Assembly (NCBI GenBank): GCA_963788185.1
Contig: CAWBGE010000012.1
Coordinates: 310,001 to 374,000, forward strand
Length of the DNA stretch: 64,000 bases
DNA from: CAIWHR01 sp963788185
GTDB taxonomy: Bacteria; Pseudomonadota; Gammaproteobacteria; Burkholderiales; Casimicrobiaceae
Direction: 5' to 3'
Below are positions 61,833 through 64,000 of this stretch, one piece after another. Every line of letters begins with the position of its first letter. The stretch's first letter is position 1. The notes beneath the pieces are model-generated. The model ran no database searches, was not told the DNA's origin, and worked only from the letters and a program-made list of their open reading frames with translations. The translations under genes and the position numbers were made by a program.

Positions 61833-62019
61833 CGAATCGAACGAAGCAAGAAAACATCCACAAACGAGGAATTCGCCGCCGTCGCAGCTATCCGGCCGGC
61901 GATTGTAGCGAGAGGACCCGAGCACACCCTAGTGGCAAGCGATACTGGAAGGCGCCCGAAAAGGAACAATAAAACTCGCCAGGTGGTTGCCGGAAGACCG
62001 TGGCAATCACGGGAAAAGC

Positions 62020-62045
62020 GGTATGTTTTATGCTGGGAGCATACC
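62020..62045 (+). promoter_or_regulatory. Alternative hairpins around the flp Shine-Dalgarno
   Basis: GGTATG (62020-62025) can pair with CATACC (62040-62045), or TATGC (62029-62033) with GCATA (62039-62043) holding TGGGA in its loop. The two share bases 62040-62043, so they exclude one another, and the SD GGGAG lies inside both. ATG follows at 62046. Confidence 0.4.
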
Positions 62046-62267
62046 ATGAACGCACTTATTCGGTTCTATCGGGAAGAAGAAGGCGTGACGGCCATCGAGT
62101 ACGGCTTGATCGCTTCGTTGATCGCCGTGGCAATTATTGTAGCGGTCACGATTGGTCGGAGCACAAACTCAAGGCCGTGTTCAACGAGTGTCGCGACCGC
62201 GCTCACGCCCTTAAGCGAGAGTCGCCGACAAGGGATCCAGCGGGACCCCCGGATGAATTGGCGTTGA
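62046..62267 (+). CDS. Flp-family type IVb pilin (probable compensating frameshifts)
   Basis: 73 aa. Leader MNALIRFYREEEG, processing G|VTAIEYGLIASLIAVAIIVAV as in Flp pilins (Glu +5, Tyr +6). After VTIG the frame reads GRSTNSRPCST, not the usual Flp hydrophilic helix; a +2 shift in 62157-62158 and +1 at 62189 would restore EHKLKAVFNE between IG and VATALTP. Both ends match Flp, so the middle looks altered by two shifts that cancel. The C-terminus runs ~15 residues beyond the usual end. Confidence 0.8.
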   Translation: MNALIRFYREEEGVTAIEYGLIASLIAVAIIVAVTIGRSTNSRPCSTSVATALTPLSESRRQGIQRDPRMNWR

Positions 62268-62290
62268 CCAATCGAATGCGCGGGGCACGG

Positions 62291-62473
62291 ATGAATCAGT
62301 GGCTTCCGCCGTTCGAGCGGCTTCATGGCGATGAAACAGGCGTGACGGCGATCGAGTACGCCCTGATCGCCTCGCTCATCGCCATGGTTCTTTTGAGTGG
62401 GGTCGCAGCGTTGGGTATCAGCATCCGTGCAATGTGGGATTCCATCGCCAGCAGAATGCCTCCGGCGCCATGA
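62291..62473 (+). CDS. Flp-family type IVb pilin, second copy
   Basis: 60 aa from ATG 62291 (an ATG five codons earlier is possible). Leader MNQWLPPFERLHGDETG, cleavage G|VTAIEYALIASLIAMVLLSGVAALG, short C-terminus ending RMPPAP. Tandem with flp1, 23 nt apart. With an intact frame it may be the main functional pilin if flp1 is damaged. Confidence 0.85.
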   Translation: MNQWLPPFERLHGDETGVTAIEYALIASLIAMVLLSGVAALGISIRAMWDSIASRMPPAP

Positions 62474-62621
62474 CTGGAGCCGCTGTGGGTGAGCGCGGGC
62501 GTTGACGAAGCGAGGTCGCTGTTGTCGCCCAGGTGTTGAAGTTGGTGGGGCGACCGTCGCTGCAGCTTTTCGGGCGTGGCCGGTCTTCTCGCGGCCAAGC
62601 GGGTGGGTTGCAGGAGTTCCT

Positions 62622-63224
62622 ATGAACAGTTGGGACGTATTCGGTCCAAGCGGTCTTGGTGCCGGCGTCGGCGCGTCCGTCGAGGGATTGCGTTCGGGAC
62701 TGCTTGTGATGCTGGTTGTCGCCGCCGCCTGGATGGATGTGCTCAACCGGCGCATTCCTAACGCGCTGGTGATCCCGGGTGCCGTCCTCGGCCTCGCCGT
62801 CGCGGCAGCGGCCGCAGGCGCGGGGGGCGCGCTGTCGGCCCTGGGCGGGCTCGCGATCGGCCTCGCGCTGATGCTCCCGCTCTACCTGCTGCGCGCCATG
62901 GGCGCCGGCGACGTCAAGCTGATGGCGATGGTCGGCGCGTGGCTCGGCCCCGCAGAAGTGGTGTCCGCCGCGCTGCTGGTCTTCGTCGCCGGCGGCTTGC
63001 TGGCGGTGATGGCGGCGCTGTGGCGGGGCAAGTTGCGCGAACTGGCTGCGAACCTGCGGGTGATGCTGTTCGGGTCGCTGGTCAACGCGATGAGCGGTAC
63101 TGGAGCGACGGTAGTGGCGCCGGCGCAGTCGGTGGGCAACGTGCCCTACGGCATCGCCATCGCGATCGGGACGATCGCCGAGGTCGTGCTGGCGCGGGTC
63201 GGGTGGACGCTGTGGTCGATGTAG
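62622..63224 (+). CDS. Prepilin peptidase TadV/CpaA-like
   Basis: 200 aa from ATG 62622 with AGGAG 5 nt upstream. A type A24 aspartic peptidase with the two catalytic Asp regions: AAAWMDVLNRRIPN and RAMGAGDVKLMAMVG. About six membrane helices. It lacks the N-methylation domain of PilD, as usual in Tad loci. Processes the two Flp pilins and the TadE-like proteins here. Confidence 0.92.
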   Translation: MNSWDVFGPSGLGAGVGASVEGLRSGLLVMLVVAAAWMDVLNRRIPNALVIPGAVLGLAVAAAAAGAGGALSALGGLAIGLALMLPLYLLRAMGAGDVKLMAMVGAWLGPAEVVSAALLVFVAGGLLAVMAALWRGKLRELAANLRVMLFGSLVNAMSGTGATVVAPAQSVGNVPYGIAIAIGTIAEVVLARVGWTLWSM

Positions 63225-63367
63225 AAGGCAAGTGGGAGTGAAGAAGAAGCTGTAGCCGGGGCGGCCCGCCGCACGCGCCGTCCGGCAGCGAACAGATCGA
63301 GACGTCGCAGGGTGATGGCAAGGCGTGCGGCAACCAGGCAGCACCGGGAGCAAAGGACGCACGAACC

Positions 63368-64000
63368 ATGGCACTCGAAACCTCCGCGCAATGCGGTGGT
63401 ATCGCGAGGATGCCACCCCGCACCGGCCCCAACTTGCCGGCGCCGCCTCGAACTGTCGAGGAAACGGGGCTCGATTTCCTGTTTCTCGTCGAATTGGTCG
63501 CCAAGCTGCTGTTCATCCGCGGCCAATCCTCGCTGGTCGAGCTTTCCTCGCATCTCAGGCTGCCGGCGACGATCGTCGAACGGCTGCTCGTCTTCATGCG
63601 CAACGAACGCCTGTGCGAAGTCCCGCGGCGCGGGGCGAGCGAGGGCGACGTCACCTATCAACTGACTGAAGCGGGGCGCGAGCGCGCTACCGGCTTCCTC
63701 GCCCGTTCACGCTACGCCGGAATCGCGCCGGTCAGCCTGCAGGCCTACCGCGACGTCGTCGAGTCGCAGACTGTCACCGGCCAGCGGGTCACGCGCGACG
63801 ACACACGGCAGGCGTTCGCTTCGGTGGTGATGAAGGCGACGGTGCAGGACCAGGTCGGCGCGGCGATGAACTCCGGCCGGCCGATGTTTCTCTACGGCCC
63901 GGCGGGCAGCGGCAAGACCTACCTCGCCGAACGGCTGCGCGGGCTGCTGCACGGCGCCGTGCTGGTGCCGCACGCGATCGCCGTCGCCGGCGAAGTGATC
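63368..64000 (+). CDS. AAA-type ATPase with N-terminal winged-helix region (3' end beyond window)
   Basis: 211 codons visible. A Pro/Cys-containing N-terminus is followed by a winged-helix-like domain (~40-110; VAKLLFIRGQSSLVELSSHL, VPRRGASEGDVTYQLTEAG) and the start of a P-loop domain with Walker A LYGPAGSGKTYLAERL (~185). Genes of this type occur in Tad loci of betaproteobacteria, where the product's role is unclear; it is distinct from the TadA/TadZ ATPases, which must lie further on. 143 nt after the prepilin peptidase. Confidence 0.8.
   Translation, partial: MALETSAQCGGIARMPPRTGPNLPAPPRTVEETGLDFLFLVELVAKLLFIRGQSSLVELSSHLRLPATIVERLLVFMRNERLCEVPRRGASEGDVTYQLTEAGRERATGFLARSRYAGIAPVSLQAYRDVVESQTVTGQRVTRDDTRQAFASVVMKATVQDQVGAAMNSGRPMFLYGPAGSGKTYLAERLRGLLHGAVLVPHAIAVAGEVI

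Larger units (their letters stand above)
61542..62045 (+). other. Flp pilin promoter/leader region
   Basis: 504 nt without a gene. An FNR-like box at 61791 followed by a -10 (61827) places the transcript start near 61839, giving a ~206-nt leader that ends in mutually exclusive hairpins around the flp ribosome-binding site (62020-62045). No recognised RNA family. Confidence 0.5.

Overview
The window is GC-rich, densely coded DNA from what is most likely a betaproteobacterium (Burkholderiales/Rhodocyclales-like). That placement is inferred from gene content: Tad/Flp pilus genes, phasins and PHA-granule proteins, a FFLEELY-motif protein, a LitR/CarH-type regulator and an ugp operon. ATGA/GTGA stop-start overlaps between neighbouring genes are very common. 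I see no insertion sequence, prophage or CRISPR array. Both ends cut genes.

Layout. 1-6.5 kb (minus): an NtrC-type response regulator with its histidine kinase, whose sensor carries haem c motifs, then Ada and a SWIM-SNF2 helicase. 6.6-7.3 kb: a VapBC toxin-antitoxin pair with a readable promoter and operator. 7.4-13.6 kb (plus): trpG-trpD, then a three-gene membrane/glycan cassette (GT-C-like protein, GtrA, FAD enzyme), then trpC. 13.8-18.9 kb: ugpC-B-A-E, a glycerol-3-phosphate or glycerophosphodiester importer, followed by an EEP-fold phosphodiesterase where ugpQ would be expected. 18.9-22.6 kb: a 1227-residue triple glycosyltransferase. 22.6-30 kb: trmB, two uncharacterised proteins, a divergent secreted TPR-CHAT protease-like protein and a family I CoA-transferase. 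A tRNA-Met(CAT) lies at 30.6 kb.

30.8-38.9 kb: an eight-gene minus-strand lipid-modification operon (FAD oxidoreductase, DUF1365, CFA-synthase-like methyltransferase, chalcone-isomerase-like, MFS, DUF3833 lipoprotein, SDR, SnoaL-like). It is divergent from a MerR-B12 photoreceptor-type regulator across a compact operator/promoter region. 39-54.7 kb: a storage-lipid region with lipase, fatty acyl-CoA-reductase-like double SDR, two phasins, acyl-CoA-binding protein, wax ester synthase/DGAT, patatin, GMC oxidase with a Tat subunit, a PHA-system protein and a long-chain acyl-CoA ligase. An orphan solute-binding protein, a TPR protein and a TetR regulator are interspersed. 54.8-58.3 kb: an ABC exporter pair with a secreted TAP-like hydrolase. 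59-64 kb: Tad/Flp pilus genes (TadE-like, TadE/F-like, TadG-like, two Flp pilins, prepilin peptidase, start of an AAA ATPase).

The least ordinary signals are short bridging mini-ORFs (a recurring 'GRPEGEY' family) tying operon genes together through ATGA overlaps at both ends; the TPR-CHAT gene beside a PPKGPKGKP-repeat protein; the LitR divergent control region; a trp operon split by a glycan cassette; two FNR-like boxes ahead of pilus genes; and a flp pilin whose sequence suggests two compensating frameshifts.
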